Assembly (NCBI GenBank): GCA_947034895.1
Contig: OX344764.1
Coordinates: 72,459,348 to 72,523,347, forward strand
From: Rhytidiadelphus loreus
Taxonomy: Eukaryota > Streptophyta > Bryopsida > Hypnales > Hylocomiaceae
DNA: 64,000 nt
Direction: 5' to 3'
A program made the translations under genes and the position numbers. Each line of letters begins with the position of its first letter. Positions within the stretch are counted from its first letter, which is position 1. The notes below the pieces were generated by a model. It did not search any database, was not told the DNA's origin, and saw only the letters and a program-made list of their open reading frames with translations. Shown one piece after another: positions 1 through 13,434 of this stretch.

Positions 1-3000
1 AATCTCTTGTGTTGAATTCTTGCAATGAAAGAATATTTGATGCTTCTTCCTAGAAGAACTACCTTCCAAGGAGAAGCAAACTTATGGAAATCCACTTTTG
101 TTTTCTTCCTTCCATGCTTGTCTCCTCCATGTTCTTCCTTGCCAACCTTATCAAGTAGCGAACTAGGTGATCAAACAAAATGACCACAACTAAAATTTCA
201 CAGTCAAAACCTTGACACAGCTTGACTTCCCATGCCACTCTCAAATAATACGAATACAATGATATCAAGAAAAAAAATAAACAATAATTGAAGCACTAAA
301 GCATAACAATATCTAAATTAAGACCATAGCACAATTGCTATAAGTAAGAAGAACATTGATGCCCGACCCTATATCAAACAACAATAAGATGCCAAAAATA
401 CTAGTAGAAAATCTAAACTAAATCAACGCAACCAAAACAATAGAAATTTCAGATTTTCTACTAGTGAAACTATTGTAATGGAAATGCACACTTGAAGATT
501 GTGGGGATTGAGAGCAACTGTAGTCTAGGTTTTGCACTTCCAGGAAACAATAGTATAATGGTACACATAGTTTATTGATTATTCCTTTTTATGTTTAGGT
601 CAAATTTGTCCAGTTGATCTACAGCTATCTTGTTTATGCAAGAATGTTTAGCAATTCTGTATTCTACGTCAAATTGTTCCTAGTTATACAAAGTATGCTA
701 AGTTTCGAATTTTACCAATGGTTAAATTTTTCTTATTTCTTTTCTCTTGCTTTTGCTTTTGGTCAAATTATTTCAGGTCAAATGATCCAAATGACTACAA
801 GTTAGTACCTATGTGCAACAAAAACATTGATCTAATTCTTATGTTTGCCCAAAAGATAAACCTAAAACCATACACTTTAACGTTTGTAAAATAATAATAA
901 AAAGACCTTAATACATGAGCTATGGGCTTGTTAATGTGCAATTTGGACCTAACACTATGATTTGGACCCTAAGGGTGTAGTGTATGGGCCCCAAGGCTAT
1001 TCAAAATTATAGTTGAAAGCCAAAAAAACTTTAAAATCAGCCCTATTGGTGTTTTTAGGGCCCCAAACTGCTATTGGATCTTCTAATTGCGCAATTTAGG
1101 CCCTATGACCGCGTGGCGCACCCTATTACCGTGCAAAATTGTCCGTAGACTGCACAAACTTCTTGCGCCTTTTCTTTCGATCAAAATCTGATGGTCAATT
1201 GATTGAAATTTGTTGAAATTTATTCATGATTTCTACTTGTTTGATCAAGCATTATCCAAACAAACCCTTCCAATTACGAAATTGATACAAATTTTTGAAT
1301 TTGAATGCCAGTGGAGCAACCAAGCTAGGTGCTGCAACTCTTTGAATTCCCAAACTATTTGTGATTTTGGTCAAATTGTTTACAGATCTTGATACAATCT
1401 TAGTTGTATGCAATATAGGTTGTGTTCAATCCAAGATGTAAGCAAAATTTTGGAAATTTCCAAGTTTTCTTCATTGCTAGTGTTTGTAGTTGGCAATCAC
1501 CAACTTACACGTTGGATTGGAAAATTTTGACAGATTTGTTCCAATCTCCAAAATTTGTTTTAGATCCTTACTCTTTCAATTGATTGGATGCACATGAGCC
1601 CATCAATGATCAAATTTTTGACTAAATTTTTCAAAATTTTATGAACCTACAATGTAGCCAAGCCAAGCGTAGTGGCTCCGCAGGGTAATTTTCAATATTT
1701 GTTCAGTTCCAATTCACTACCCACAGTCAGTCCATACATCGCAAGCGCCTTAACAAAAATGAGGATCAGAATCATACTCATGAAAAGCTTAGGTTGTTAG
1801 GCATTTGTTCACTCACCAACCAAACTACAAAAAAAAACATGAACCTGAGGAAAGATGAGTAGTGTCTAGTCTGAGTTGACAATCAAGAAACCAGGTAATG
1901 TGCCTTCTGACACACTCCGCATGCGCCGACTTGCAGTCCTACCCAGTTAACTTTATCTTTAACCTTTTCTAATAAGGGGCCTCTAATAGCTATTTTTTCT
2001 CTAAATTTACTAAATTCTTTCTAAAATTCTTTCTACAACAACACAACCACAAGGTCAAATGGAAAGCTAGACATACAAACAAAGAAAGGTAGCACTACTT
2101 AAAAATGGTGTCCTAGTCAACAAGAAATTAACAATTTTTTGTTGATTGACATATTGTATTGACTGTTTCAACATTTTTTTGTTGATTTGGTACAAGGTAA
2201 TAAAATGGTCACTGAATTTTTGTTGATTTAGATAGTACAACATCCAAATCAACAAAAAGTTAACACAAGCTCTTTATACAAATGGGGTGGTAGAAGGTAG
2301 AACCAACTATATGGGATATGTGAATTAAGACTATGAATGGTTTATATAGCCACTCATAGTCTTAATTTTGATAGAATTTGTCAAGGTCAACACGACCAAA
2401 ACAACAGAAATGTCGGATTTTCTACTAGTGACATGAAATTCTACTTTGCAAAGGACTGCTAAGAACCCATTACAAAAATTCTAAACCTTGCAAAGGGTTG
2501 CAAGTTTTGCATCCCCGTGTGCAATTTCGGTGCAATTAGGAATTTTTTTATTTTTTTATTTTTATTTTCATATCAAAACCACATTACACTGACAACTTTT
2601 TAAATTTTTTTAATATCTAAAAATAAATAAAATATATATTTTTAGTTTTTTCTACACTTGCACTATAGGGCTGCCGAAAATAAAAAACTAGCAACCCTTT
2701 GGAGGGTTTAGATTTCTTGTAATACATTGAATCTTTGGACACTAATCACATTCAATAATCAATGGCCTTTTCTTTTCTATTATTATTTTCAATAGCTGCG
2801 ATGAAAAGGGATTTGCCTTCAAAACTATGACACCATGACTAATACAATATATAATTTTGACCAAATAGTTCTCTATATTTGCAGAGTATTGTACCAAATT
2901 TTCAAAAACATACCTTCTGAAACTACAATGTTGCAATCTTTTGATGGACTAATGGAGGCAACTGGTGTTCTAAAAAATCTTGACCTCTACGTAGCACCTC

Positions 3001-4114
3001 AAAATTTCAATTGTTGTATACATTCCCATTCGAGCGGAGGTGTTCAAGTCCACCCCCCTATCATCATACTGCAAATTGAACTTCTTTAGGATTGTGAGGT
3101 TGAACACATATCTCCTACCATAGACAAGGGTACTTTTGCACACATTGTCCAAAAACCAAGAGGCATGTCAACGCAACTTCAAGGCATGTTGCATCAAAGA
3201 AATTTACCATCGACGATGAACTTGTCTCCCACCACTACGGCTTTGCCGCTCAACAATGTACTCTACCCCGTCAACAAGGTAGTATCCTTAGTAAAATCAC
3301 CCATAAGAAAATGTGGGAAATGAAAGAGATGATAAGGATTCCTTGGATGAACATAAAACTTTCTCAATGAAGAATCTATAATGCCTAATTACATATGTGA
3401 ACATGTATAATGTATCGATTACGCAAACTTATATGCCCAACAAATGAATAGGATTTTTTTTGTTAGGGATTTAGATTTGTATAAAAATTAGTGGTTGTCG
3501 ACAATATGTGATTAAATGTCAAAAATTTCTAAAATTCAATTTTTTATTGCAATTTGAACTTTGAATGTATTTTCAATGTCTACTAAATTATAAATATAGA
3601 ATGACACTATGATGAGTTTATACTATGATGTTTTGTCATTGTAATATATACAAATGGTGAAATTTTGAATTTTTTTGAAGTAATTTTCTATTTGATGTGA
3701 TTTTTTTTCACTATTTCTTCAAAAATTCTTATAAAAATCAATTTCTACAAAAAAATCTAAAAATTTTGGAAAGTGAAGAAGATATGTGATTTCATCTTTG
3801 AAAAATAATTATGAATTTTTTCGTACATATCTAATTTCAAAATGACAACAAATTGAGTGATAGGCAATGAAGCTTGAAATCAATGGTCATAGGTCCATCA
3901 TTTAGGGTTAAAAAATAGTGATGCTTTGAGGTTACAACATCTAATGTAGTCCAAATAAGGGTTTAAAAATTGTTCCTATTATTGAACTCTAAAAGCTTTT
4001 GTTTGATCTTTTTATGTTCACTTGTTAGTCAATAGGGGATTCTGATAACTTTAGAATGCATTTTTGGAGCTTGGTATGAATAAATTGTAACTTTTCAATG
4101 TATTGAAAATAGGT
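1..4114. other. Gene-free AT-rich stretch with small foldbacks
   Basis: No open frame here resembles a protein I recognise; the short ORFs lack coding character and splice context. The DNA is AT-rich with simple homopolymer runs. A phrase around 'ccaaaacaayagaaat' followed by 'gattttctactagtga' occurs near 430-467 and again near 2397-2432, which suggests dispersed repeat ends. I see no promoter, tRNA or rRNA. Confidence 0.6.
400..465. repeat. Short perfect foldback (ACTAGTAGAAAATCT arms)
   Basis: Bases 400-414 (ACTAGTAGAAAATCT) are the exact reverse complement of 451-465, enclosing 36 bases. The arm sequence recurs near 2414-2430. This looks like the end motif of a CACTA-like or MITE element, but no complete element could be delimited. 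Confidence 0.5.
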
Positions 4115-4379
4115 ATCATTAGATGTTTTTTTGAGCCTTCGGGAGATAGCGAGTTATAATGTGTAATAACCAAGGAACGTGACTGGTACAGTGACATCGC
4201 AACGGTCCTATGTGGTCGAGAGGTTGCCATCTCATTTTTCAAATTTTTTTTTTTTTTCAAATTTTTTTTGCATTTGAAATTTTTTTTTTGACAGTCGGTT
4301 GTTCCTTCACTACAGGGGGAACAATGAAGGGAATAGGCCTAAAACAGTCTCCTGGAGGCCTGAAAAAACATCTAATGAT
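4115..4379. mobile_element. MITE, CATTAGATG/CATTAGAGG family
   Basis: The ends are inverted repeats: ATCATTAGATGTTTTTT at the left matches the complement of the right end (AAAAAACATCTAATGAT), then diverges over the GAGCCTTCGGGAGA-type subterminal part. The centre contains a long T-rich run next to a 'ttgccatctcattttt' motif. The same layout recurs at 24853-25177 and 38863-39147. It is non-autonomous with no coding capacity. I could not determine the target duplication. Confidence 0.6.
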
Positions 4380-6769
4380 CCAAAATAGGGTCTAATGTAT
4401 AAAGTTTGTACATTTTAGATAAGAATCAAGGTGGGTTGGTTTTGCAAACATGTTACAATTAGGTTTTGTTACCTAAGTTGTTTATCAAAGTGACTATGAA
4501 GTCATCATAATTGATTGCAAAGTGGCTTTATCAATTGATCAAAATAATAGCAAAATGCTTGGAAGTCAATCAACCCTTAAGCGCTTTGACATAAAAAATT
4601 TGAACAACAAATAGATTCATATTCTTATTTCTTCTTCAATACTACTTAGATGAAAGTCATCCTAATTTGTTATGATACTTTATCAAGTTGTTGTCCTATC
4701 TAATGGTTGTATTTGGTGTTAGTAGATTTTATATTTTTCTAAGCTTACAAATGTGGAAGTATGTCAAGTAGTTGAATAAGACAAAATTGCATTGACTTCA
4801 ATTCAAAACTAGATTTCCAAAAATGAGTTCACCGTCTTAAAAAACACAAAATTTTCAAAAAATGACCATGTTAGGAGAACCTCATTTCAAATCCATTCCA
4901 ACAAATTGTACTAAAAAAATGATAATATTTTTTTTGTAATCAAATTTAGAAGGAATTCTAAAATTTCCCTTTTAAAATTTATTAAAAATATATTGGTGAT
5001 AGCTTATATGAATTTAATTGTATGGATAGAATCTACTCAAAATCTATGACTTTTATTTGTATATTGATTCCAAAATATTCTTCCAAATAGTACTTTATGA
5101 TGATTTTTTCCAACTCGTCAATTCTAGAGACCTTAAGGAGTTTATAGCAAATTATTTGGAAGTTGATGAACTAGATGAATTATTAAGAAACTCAAAAAAT
5201 GTGCCCAAATTGTCAAATTTCTTGAGCGTTGCAACTTGCTACCAATGAGAGACTCAAAACGATTGTTTGGAAAACAAGTTCTAAGTGGATCATTCATAAA
5301 CTCATTCTCATCTCAATGAGGCTTGGTTTATACTTGCCTTGGAGTTGGATGGGAGGTTGTCTAGATTTGCCTTCAATTTGGCCCTAATTCAACACTCTAG
5401 CCCCAATGAATGTAAGTATTGAGGCCTAAATCTAAGGCCCAATTCTAAGGCCTAATTCTAAAGCCCAATTTCTAATCCATATGCTCTTAGATTTTTTATG
5501 CTCAATTAAAAATATATAAAACACGAACCTTTTCCTTTTTCTTCATATTTTTTCTATTTTTTCAAAAATAAAAGACACAATTTTTTTACTTTTTGTGAAC
5601 CTTTCATTTTTCTTCCCATTTTTTTATTTTTTATTTTTTATTTTTCAAAAGTGTATTTAAATACAATTTGACTTCATTTATCATAATATTATATATATAC
5701 ATATATATAATTTGTGTAATCAATACACATTGATTCTCCTTTCATATTGTCAGTTAAAAAATTTGCAAATAAAAAACAATGCTTTAGACCTTCACACACA
5801 ACCAAATAGAACTTGGAAAATGACAAATTTAGCATGTAAAATTTCAGCACCTTCCTCCACATCCATCCAACCTCTAATGACTCTATCATTGTACCAAAAA
5901 TTGTGCAACATGTGTAAAAAAAATAGAATTAAAGAATTATGCAACATGTGAACATGCGCCCTTAATAAAATCTATGATCCAAATATGAGAGATTGACTCA
6001 AACTAGGAATGAATTCATCTTTGAATCCTAACAAACTACTATATAATAAATCCTAGGAAAAATTTGACATGGCAAGTTCAAGAATTGGTTATTGGCATAG
6101 TCACCTATAATAACCTACCAATATTCAACCTATAATTCAGGACTTGTAAAGCTGATCAATTGAGAAGTTGAAATCTACCATTATGAATCAACTGAGGAAC
6201 TAAATTAACTATAAAAATTAATTGAGGAACTAAATTAATTGAAAAAACTAATCAACTTAGGGTTGAGCTAAAATCTTTCCTAAACCAAAATGTTCTGGAA
6301 TTTAGGAGGGTACTGTCACTTTTTGCTCCTATGCCTTTTTTATCATTATTAGATTGGTTAAATTTTCAATAGTTGTTGGCAAGTAAAAAGAGGTTCTAAC
6401 ACATCAAAGAACATGACATTTGGATACCATATGCAAATGTTATGGAAGGTCAAAGTTTCAAATAACAACTTTTGTTGATTCATGCTAGAGATGTTCATGA
6501 CTCAACAAAAGAGCCCAATCCGGTCCTAGATGGAACTTTGGGCTATCCAAAATCTTGTCCCAATTTCTTCCTTAAGGCTGGAAGGCTTGGTGCCAAAACT
6601 ATGCCATCTAAAGTGACACGTAGGATGACTTGTAGTTCCTACTTAACCCTAATATAAAGCCCTTGGGCCGAATTTGGAAGAATGGAGTGATCCTATTGGT
6701 TCAAACTTTGAGAGTTTGGATTGGCCTTCAATCTAGCCTAAAGTATAATTTGGGCCACAATCTCTCTTA
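4380..6769. other. Intergenic, nothing recognised
   Basis: AT-rich DNA with short ORFs that show no recognisable domain or motif. Runs of related phrases ('aggcccaattctaaggcctaattct') near 5420-5480 form a small local repeat. No gene call is supported. Confidence 0.6.
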
Positions 6770-7570
6770 ACCCCTAAATGCCTGGGTGACCAAATATGGT
6801 CGATCTGAAATTTCAGGCTCATTTTGTAGTAGGCAACTAAATTTGTTTGCTCGTTTAAAAAACAATTGGGCAATTTTTAGGGTTAACTATTGAAAACTTT
6901 CAATTTTCATTGAAAAAGGTACATATTTGATTGTTGAGAGATCTCCAAAGCCATACAAGTCCATTAGTGGAAGAGTAAAGCTTGCTAATTTTACTTCATT
7001 TTCCAATTTTGAGCAATTTCACTTGATTTGAGATCTAAAAACTTGTACTTATCCATTTGCTTTGAAAATGATCCCAATGGAAAGAGTAAAGTGTTTTTAT
7101 GATTTTCACCATTGAAAATTTAAACAAACAAGTGTTGCTTTGGAGTTATTTGTGATTTAAGCTTATAAAAAAATTGCATTTCAACAATTGCAAGGTGGAT
7201 TGTGTTATGAGTTTAATAGCTCTTCAACTAATATTAAGTATTTTGAGAGTGCATTTTAGTTTGCTAACACAATTTTTAATTGTTCATGTTACCTCCAATC
7301 CCAAAAAACTTTTATGTGCAAATTTCTGAAACATTGTGGGGAGGGGCAATATACTAAAAATAAAAAATGTACATTTTTTTTGTTATAATCTCACAACTCT
7401 TATGCAATTTTGCACTCAAAATTGGTGTGCATATTAATAAGAAAGTTCTTTAAACATCCATACAGTTAGATTTTGAAAAAAAATCAATTTGCTTCAATTG
7501 GGATAACTATAAGCCCATGCTCTTTTTTCATAATCAAAACACACTTGGAAAGGCTTAGGCACTTAGGAGT
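6770..7570. mobile_element. MITE with ACCCCTAAA-type ends, TA target
   Basis: The left end reads TA then ACCCCTAAATGCCTGGG; the right end reads CTTAGGCACTTAGGAGT then TA, its imperfect inverse. About 800 bp with no coding capacity. It belongs to the family at 20115, 23450, 38015, 44400, 45900, 48544 and 59531, where unit comparison proves TA target duplication in one case. Confidence 0.65.
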
Positions 7571-7732
7571 TAAGAGATACCACGTCCACATGGCTTGCTT
7601 TTCTTTGCAAATTGGGATCCAATGCTCTTAAGTTGCAAACTAATTGCAACAAGGAAGGTTGAAATCTGGGATTTGAAGCTCTGCCACTCAAGTCCACAAA
7701 ATAAAAATCTGAAACACAAAATGATAAGCTTA

Positions 7733-8115
7733 AGGTGATGGCATCCAAAAGCGTCGAATCATGCTCCCATCTTGTAAACTAGACTGCCACTCTAGACTTT
7801 AGTTAATGTGTCCTTCAAATGTTTACCTTTGATTCACTGATGCATATGAAGGACACATATTCAACTCTAATTTGCTGACTATTGATTTTTGCAGATTTTG
7901 ATTTAGGATACACATATGTCACAGTTTCAGTGGTCTAAGAGAACTGGCACTTTGAAAAATCATAAAAATTACATACCACACTTGAAAAATCTATTTTTTT
8001 TTTTTTCAATATTCATGATTTTCACTTGCTAATACTACCAAAATATCATTTTAAGGAAAAGGTGCCTCCAACTATGCTGAATTGCTTATATTGACAATTT
8101 TTGGTGCCTTCGCCT
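7733..8115. mobile_element. MITE with AGGTGAAGGCACC-type ends, TA target
   Basis: About 383 bp flanked by TA. The left end AGGTGATGGCATCCAAAAG is the imperfect inverse of the right end TTTTTGGTGCCTTCGCCT. The whole element aligns with 24428-24806, whose empty site exists in the second duplication unit. Non-coding. Confidence 0.7.
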
Positions 8116-9230
8116 TAGGGACATTTAGATCTATTAATAACACTTTTAAAACAAAAATGATAAATTTTCGGTAACCTGCCTCCTTCCTATTGTCAGTACC
8201 CAATATCTTGTTCATCCCCTTCTGTGATAGATACATCCTCACAAAAACAAGGGGCCTACACATTAAACTCAGATGAATGAATTGGATGAATAAAGCCAAA
8301 TGAAAAACAATAACATCCATACACACTGGATTTGTAAGGGGTCACAACCAATCAACCATCTGCACATAGACGTTCCTCATCGCCTCTAGTTCTACACAAA
8401 GTAGGGGTAAGGTAAACCATCCCATGATAGACAAATTGCCTAATGCAATCATCTAGAAAATTATGCATTAGAGTCTCACATTAATCCATGGCAGATTTTT
8501 TTTAATAAATGGGACTAGGATTGCATTCGGCTAACTTGTGACCATAATCAATGCCTTGGGAGATGGTCATAGAGTTATTAGTGATTGTCATAGAACACTT
8601 ATACTTTTCTAGTGTAAATTGGTAGTAAAAAGTTATTTTTTTATTCCTTTGTGTCATATACATGTTAGAAAATCTTATAGCCATGTTAGAAAATGTTGTG
8701 ATTGCATTAAGTGGTAACATGACCATCATGGAAACACTTTTCTACTGATTTGGGGTAGTCTACAGACTCTTTTAGGCCAATAGGACAACACACTTCAAAA
8801 ATTCATAGAAAAATATATTTTTTGTCCAAAAAATAAAATTCCAATTGCTTCCTTCATTTCTCACATTTATCTTTGTATGGAAAAAAATCTGAATTTTTTT
8901 GCTAATGGCAACAAAACAAACCACTCATTCTGCTTATCATAGGCAAGTTTACCTTATTAAGGGGACCAAAAAATTGAAGAGACTTATTGTGGAAAACTGT
9001 AGATGTTTGAAACATGATGTACAAGCACCAAACATTTCAGTAACTATTGACATATAGCAAAGGTAGATAGTGTGTAATGTCAATTAGTCAATATGGGTCT
9101 CCTTAAAAACCCTATTCAGTGACGTAGCCAGACTTCCTTCGGTGTGGGTCTCCCAAAAGCAACGAGTCTTGCTGGCTCTGTCTTGAACCCTCCCACCAAT
9201 TGCAGCAATTGCAGTGGATTGAGGGTGGCG
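8116..9230. other. Upstream region of the plastid S1 gene
   Basis: No coding region was recognised. The last 100 to 150 bases before 9231 become GC-richer and probably hold the promoter and 5' leader of the ribosomal protein S1 gene. I cannot place a TATA box or transcription start with confidence. Confidence 0.4.
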
Positions 9231-12200
9231 ATGGCAGCCCTTGCTGCGGCGCAGACTGTTGCGTTGTTTGGGATCCAGGGTGGTTTTGGTGTGTTGGGCC
9301 AGCGGTTGGGGGTTAAGGGCGCTTCGAATGGCGCCAGAGTGACTTGCAAGGCGCCATTGACAATTCCCAAGGGGCGTGAGAGCTTGCTGGCGGAGGCGGA
9401 GAAGCGATGGGAGGCGGCGCAGGAGAGCCCCTTGGCTGGAGTCTCTTTCTCGCATGACGAATTCGCAGACGCGCTGTCCAAGTATGACTTCAGCTTCGAA
9501 GTCGGAGACTTGGTAAGAATTGGCTCAACAATTGGGGCACCCATTACTGCAATGGAATCGAATTTGGTGGGTCTTGTCTTGGGATTCTAACGCACTAAAA
9601 TGTGTGTGATTTGGGTACTGTATGTGTAAGTTATGAATTGTTGAAGTAGGGTTCCAGTGACGAGGCTAGATTATCCTCGAATCATTAGTATTGCACCATT
9701 TTGAAGAGTAATCTAGGAAATCCATTCCTGCGACTCTCTTTTGAGTGGTTTCCATTGAGGTCTTTCGAGTTTGTGATCTTGTCTCCATTTTCAAGAGGAT
9801 TTTAACGCACTAGAATGTGTGTGATTTGGATACTGTGTTACTGAGTTATGAGCTGTTGAAGTAGGGTTCAGTTTCAAAATTCAAATTCGAATCATTAGCA
9901 TTGCACCCTTTTGAAAATTAAGGGGGGGAATTCACTCCTGTGTCTCTTTTTTGAGCGGTTTCATTTCGAGCTCTTTTGAGATTGGATCTTGTCTCCATTT
10001 TCAAGAGGATTCTAACGCATTAGGATATACTGTATTTTGGATATCGTTAGAATAAGCTACGAATTTTGAATTTTGAAAGAAGTAGGTTTCCAATGATGAG
10101 TTCTGTAACGATGATTTGTGTATCTCATGAAATCATTTTCAACTGTGATCAAACCTAGAAATGTTTCACATCTTCTGGTGTCGTGTTTGGATGAGGCACT
10201 TATCAATGGTCGATTTTCAATGCCTTGACTACTCTTGAAGCACAAGTATTACATCTACAATGCATCATATGATGGGAGTATCTTCAAGCTGTAGAATCTA
10301 GAAGTGATTCATCTTTTTCAAGTTACTTGTTTGGATGGCACTTGTATTGCATATTAAATTGGAGATGGTTCAAGAGACCCCTTCAAATGTGTTGATGTGG
10401 GTGTCCCTGTGTTGCAGGTGCGGGGTGTGGTGTTCAAGTCTGACTACAATGGAGCGCTCATCGACATCGGTGCCAAGGCCCCTGCGTACCTTCCCATGCA
10501 GGAGGCGTGCATCCACAGGCTCAAGAGCGTGGAGGAAGTGGGTCTGGTCCCAGGCTTCGAAGAGGAGTTCGCCATCATTCGGGACGACGACGACAATGGA
10601 CGCATGATCTTGAGCTTGCGCAAGATTCAGTATGACCTCTGCTGGGAACGCTGTGCGCAAATGCTGGCGGATGATGTCGTCGTCCGGGGAACGGTAAGCC
10701 TCTATAAAGCACTTTTGAGTAAGTCCTACGAGGACTTTCTTTTTTCCAATTTTTTTTTTTTTGACCGGCGCATGCAACGTTCTTCACTGATTTTGGTGAT
10801 ATAACATATGGCTCCATCTCCATCTGAATTTACATTTTTCACGGTATGATCAGTTGAATTGGTCATTTTATGATTCTGAACCCTGGATCCTATAGCGATT
10901 AGTCTCTTTGTCTATCTCGGGTAGAAATCCTAAGCAAGGGCATCCGGATTTAAAGTGGTGGAACGTTTTTTTCCTCTCTTTTGCTACTTCACGAATTTTG
11001 TGTAGGTATCTATGTTTTGCCCAAGTTCTTCATTGCCTAAGTTCTGTCTTTAAAGTTATCCTTAGTGTAGTTCTCCGCGGCACATATTAAGGGTGAAAGC
11101 TCGACGTTAGGTCAATTAGATTTCTGCATTCTTAGAGGCCTACTGCTGCACCCATCAATTTGAGTCCATCATTCTGGTTCTGTTTATATTAAAATATTGC
11201 ATGCAAACTTAGTATCATACCATTGAGAGCCAATAGAATTTTTATAAGAATGCTTAAAAAAATTTATATTCAGAACGTTACGTAATCTTGGGCCAGTCGT
11301 GTTAGAATGCAATGTTGATTCTAATTTTCAAAGTAAAGGTACATGCTTAGAATGACTAAAGGATGTTATGGGGATGAACCTGCACCGGATTTGTATATTC
11401 AAATTTCAAGTCTACTATGCTGATTTACTAATTAAGATATTAGATCACTGTTCATTTGAATGCAGGTCTTATCAGCCAACAGGGGAGGATTGGTGGTAAA
11501 CGTAGAGGGTCTAAACGGGTTTGTTCCCTTCTCTCAGATTACAGCTGTAAGTCTTTCCCGACTTGCATTCGGAATCCTGCTATAACCACTGCCATCATAT
11601 GCTCAATTTTTTTTCGTAATGTGTAAGGCAAGCAATTAGGATAAGTTGCTTCATGTGAATAAGCACGTGTGATGAGGGTGGTAGCACGAGTTGTGGATCC
11701 GTGTTCCATGATGCACCTTGCTCTAGCTGCTTACCCCACGTAGAGAAATTTGAGAAATTTATAGAAAGGAAAGGAATTTGACATCCGATGCAATTCATTG
11801 AGCACATGCTAGTGTTTCATAATAGGCCGTGGGGTTCACATTAGTAAACCTACTCAGAATAGAAACAGAAATTTCAGGTTTCTTTATGTTTCTTTTGATG
11901 AATCTTTTGTCCTGTTTGTTTTTTCTTTTCGTTCAGAGACAAACCCCTGAGGAATTTGTGAAGAAGGAGATTCCGCTGAAGTTTTTAGAGGTGGATGAGG
12001 AGCGCACACGTCTTGTGCTTAGCAACAGGAAAGCCCTTGCTGAGAACCAGTCTCTTTTCGGCATTGGCTCGGTTGTGGAGGGAACAGTGCAAGCCGTGAA
12101 GCCGTATGGTGCTTTCATTGATATTGGAGGAGTCAGTGGTCTCCTGCACATCAGCCAAATTAGTCACGACCGCCTCACCTCTGTGGAAACTGTTCTATCG

Positions 12201-13434
12201 CCCGGAGATAAATTAAAGGTATTTGTCTTTTTCCCATCATCTTGCTATTCTTTCAGTTTATTATCTGTGTCACTTTTAGCATTCTAGCATATGTAGGAGT
12301 ACTGTTTTGGGGGGAATCTCTATAGGTCTGTGGAGAGACCACTTTGGATTCAAGAGCCACGTCTGTTAGAGAGCAATTTTGTACCAATGTGTATTATTTC
12401 TCTTGCAATCTCAAGTTTTGAGATTGTAGACCACTAGAAGTGGCTTTAGATCACCCCATTTTCCATGAGAGGGATGTGTTGAAAGGCATCATTTGTCATT
12501 GACAAGGATGTAACGAAGGGGATGATCTGATTTTTTTTCTGGTTGGGTGTATTCAGGTCATGGTCTTGAGTCAGGATAAGGACAAAGGGCGTATCAGTTT
12601 TTCCACCAAGAAGCTTGAACCAACACCTGGTGACATGTTGCGTAACCCTCAATTGGTTTATGAAAAGGTCAGCTACTCTCCCTCAACAGCAATCTCTCGT
12701 GCTTTCTTTATAATTGTTTTATGCACCCCACACACGGTCTTAACCCCCAAGTTAGCTGTAAATGAAAAAGGCCACTTTGGAATCTAATATTGGAATATAG
12801 TAATTTCCAAAACTTGTCTCTATTATTCAATAATTAAGGGTATGCTTTTTCTTGTTATTGGTACATTTTGTCACCTTTCTTGCTACTTCCTAAACAATTC
12901 ATTCACTCTTAAAGATTTATAGGCTGCAACTTTGGGCCACTTGGGACGTGCCTCATTGCCAAGACTGAGTTGCTTCGGTATTGCTGCTTTCTGATTATTT
13001 CGGAAACTCTTATTCTGAACTGTTCAATCTTTGCCCCGCAGGCGGATGAGATGGCCAGGACATTCAGGCAAAGAGTCGCCCAAGCCGAAGCAGCTGCTAG
13101 GGCAGAAGAGTTGCGGCTGCAGCAAGAGGTATGAGATTACATGTGCATAGTTCATGCCCTTCATCTTGCCCTCATGTGCTGGAACGTTTGATTCATTGGT
13201 GCTTCGCATTTCCTTAAGTATTTTGTTGATGTTACACATTTTTGTTCTAGTCTAGATCAAGATGGCATTTGAGTAAACCAAAATTTTGTTCTTGTGAGTA
13301 CAATTAATGCTTACGAAAGTACATCTGCTGTGCATCAGGTTGGGTTTGGTGTTGGGAATGATGTCTCCACAGCTGATGACTCTTTGGGCTTAGATGAATT
13401 GAACTTGAACTTGGAGGAGGTCCCAGCTCTCTGA
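9231..13434 (+). CDS. rps1 (PRPS1): Chloroplast 30S ribosomal protein S1 (seven exons)
   Basis: Nuclear gene for plastid ribosomal protein S1, an RNA-binding subunit that helps chloroplast mRNAs bind the 30S subunit. Exons are 9231-9512, 10418-10693, 11466-11546, 11937-12218, 12557-12667, 13042-13128 and 13339-13434. All introns are GT-AG and all junctions are phase 0, giving 404 aa, close to the roughly 416 aa of Arabidopsis PRPS1. The ATG at 9231 sits in a strong context (GGCGATGGC). An upstream in-frame GTG at 9144 is not a likely plant start. Residues 1 to about 45 look like a chloroplast transit peptide (ARVTC near its end). Three S1 domains lie at about 90-160, 181-246 and 256-330; the third has GAFIDIGG and [12 protein letters not shown]. 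The tail holds [10 protein letters not shown] and an acidic end, as in plant PRPS1. It appears intact. Confidence 0.95.
9583..10095 (+). repeat. Tandem repeat inside rps1 intron 1
   Basis: About 2.4 diverged copies of a 210-215 bp unit. Copies start at the 'gattctaacgcacta'-like phrase at 9583, 9798 and 10008 (partial). Each carries 'tgtgtgatttgg', 'gaagtagg' and the end phrase 'cttgtctccattttcaagag'. The unit begins soon after the splice donor and inflates intron 1 to 905 bp. Confidence 0.75.

Noticed and set aside
9144..9230. Longer N-terminus for the S1 protein from a GTG at 9144
   Set aside because: Plant nuclear genes start at ATG; the in-frame ATG at 9231 has good context and is followed by a plausible transit peptide.
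10370..10823. Minus-strand frames over rps1 exon 2
   Set aside because: Shadows of the GC-rich S1 coding exon; no motif and no splice logic.
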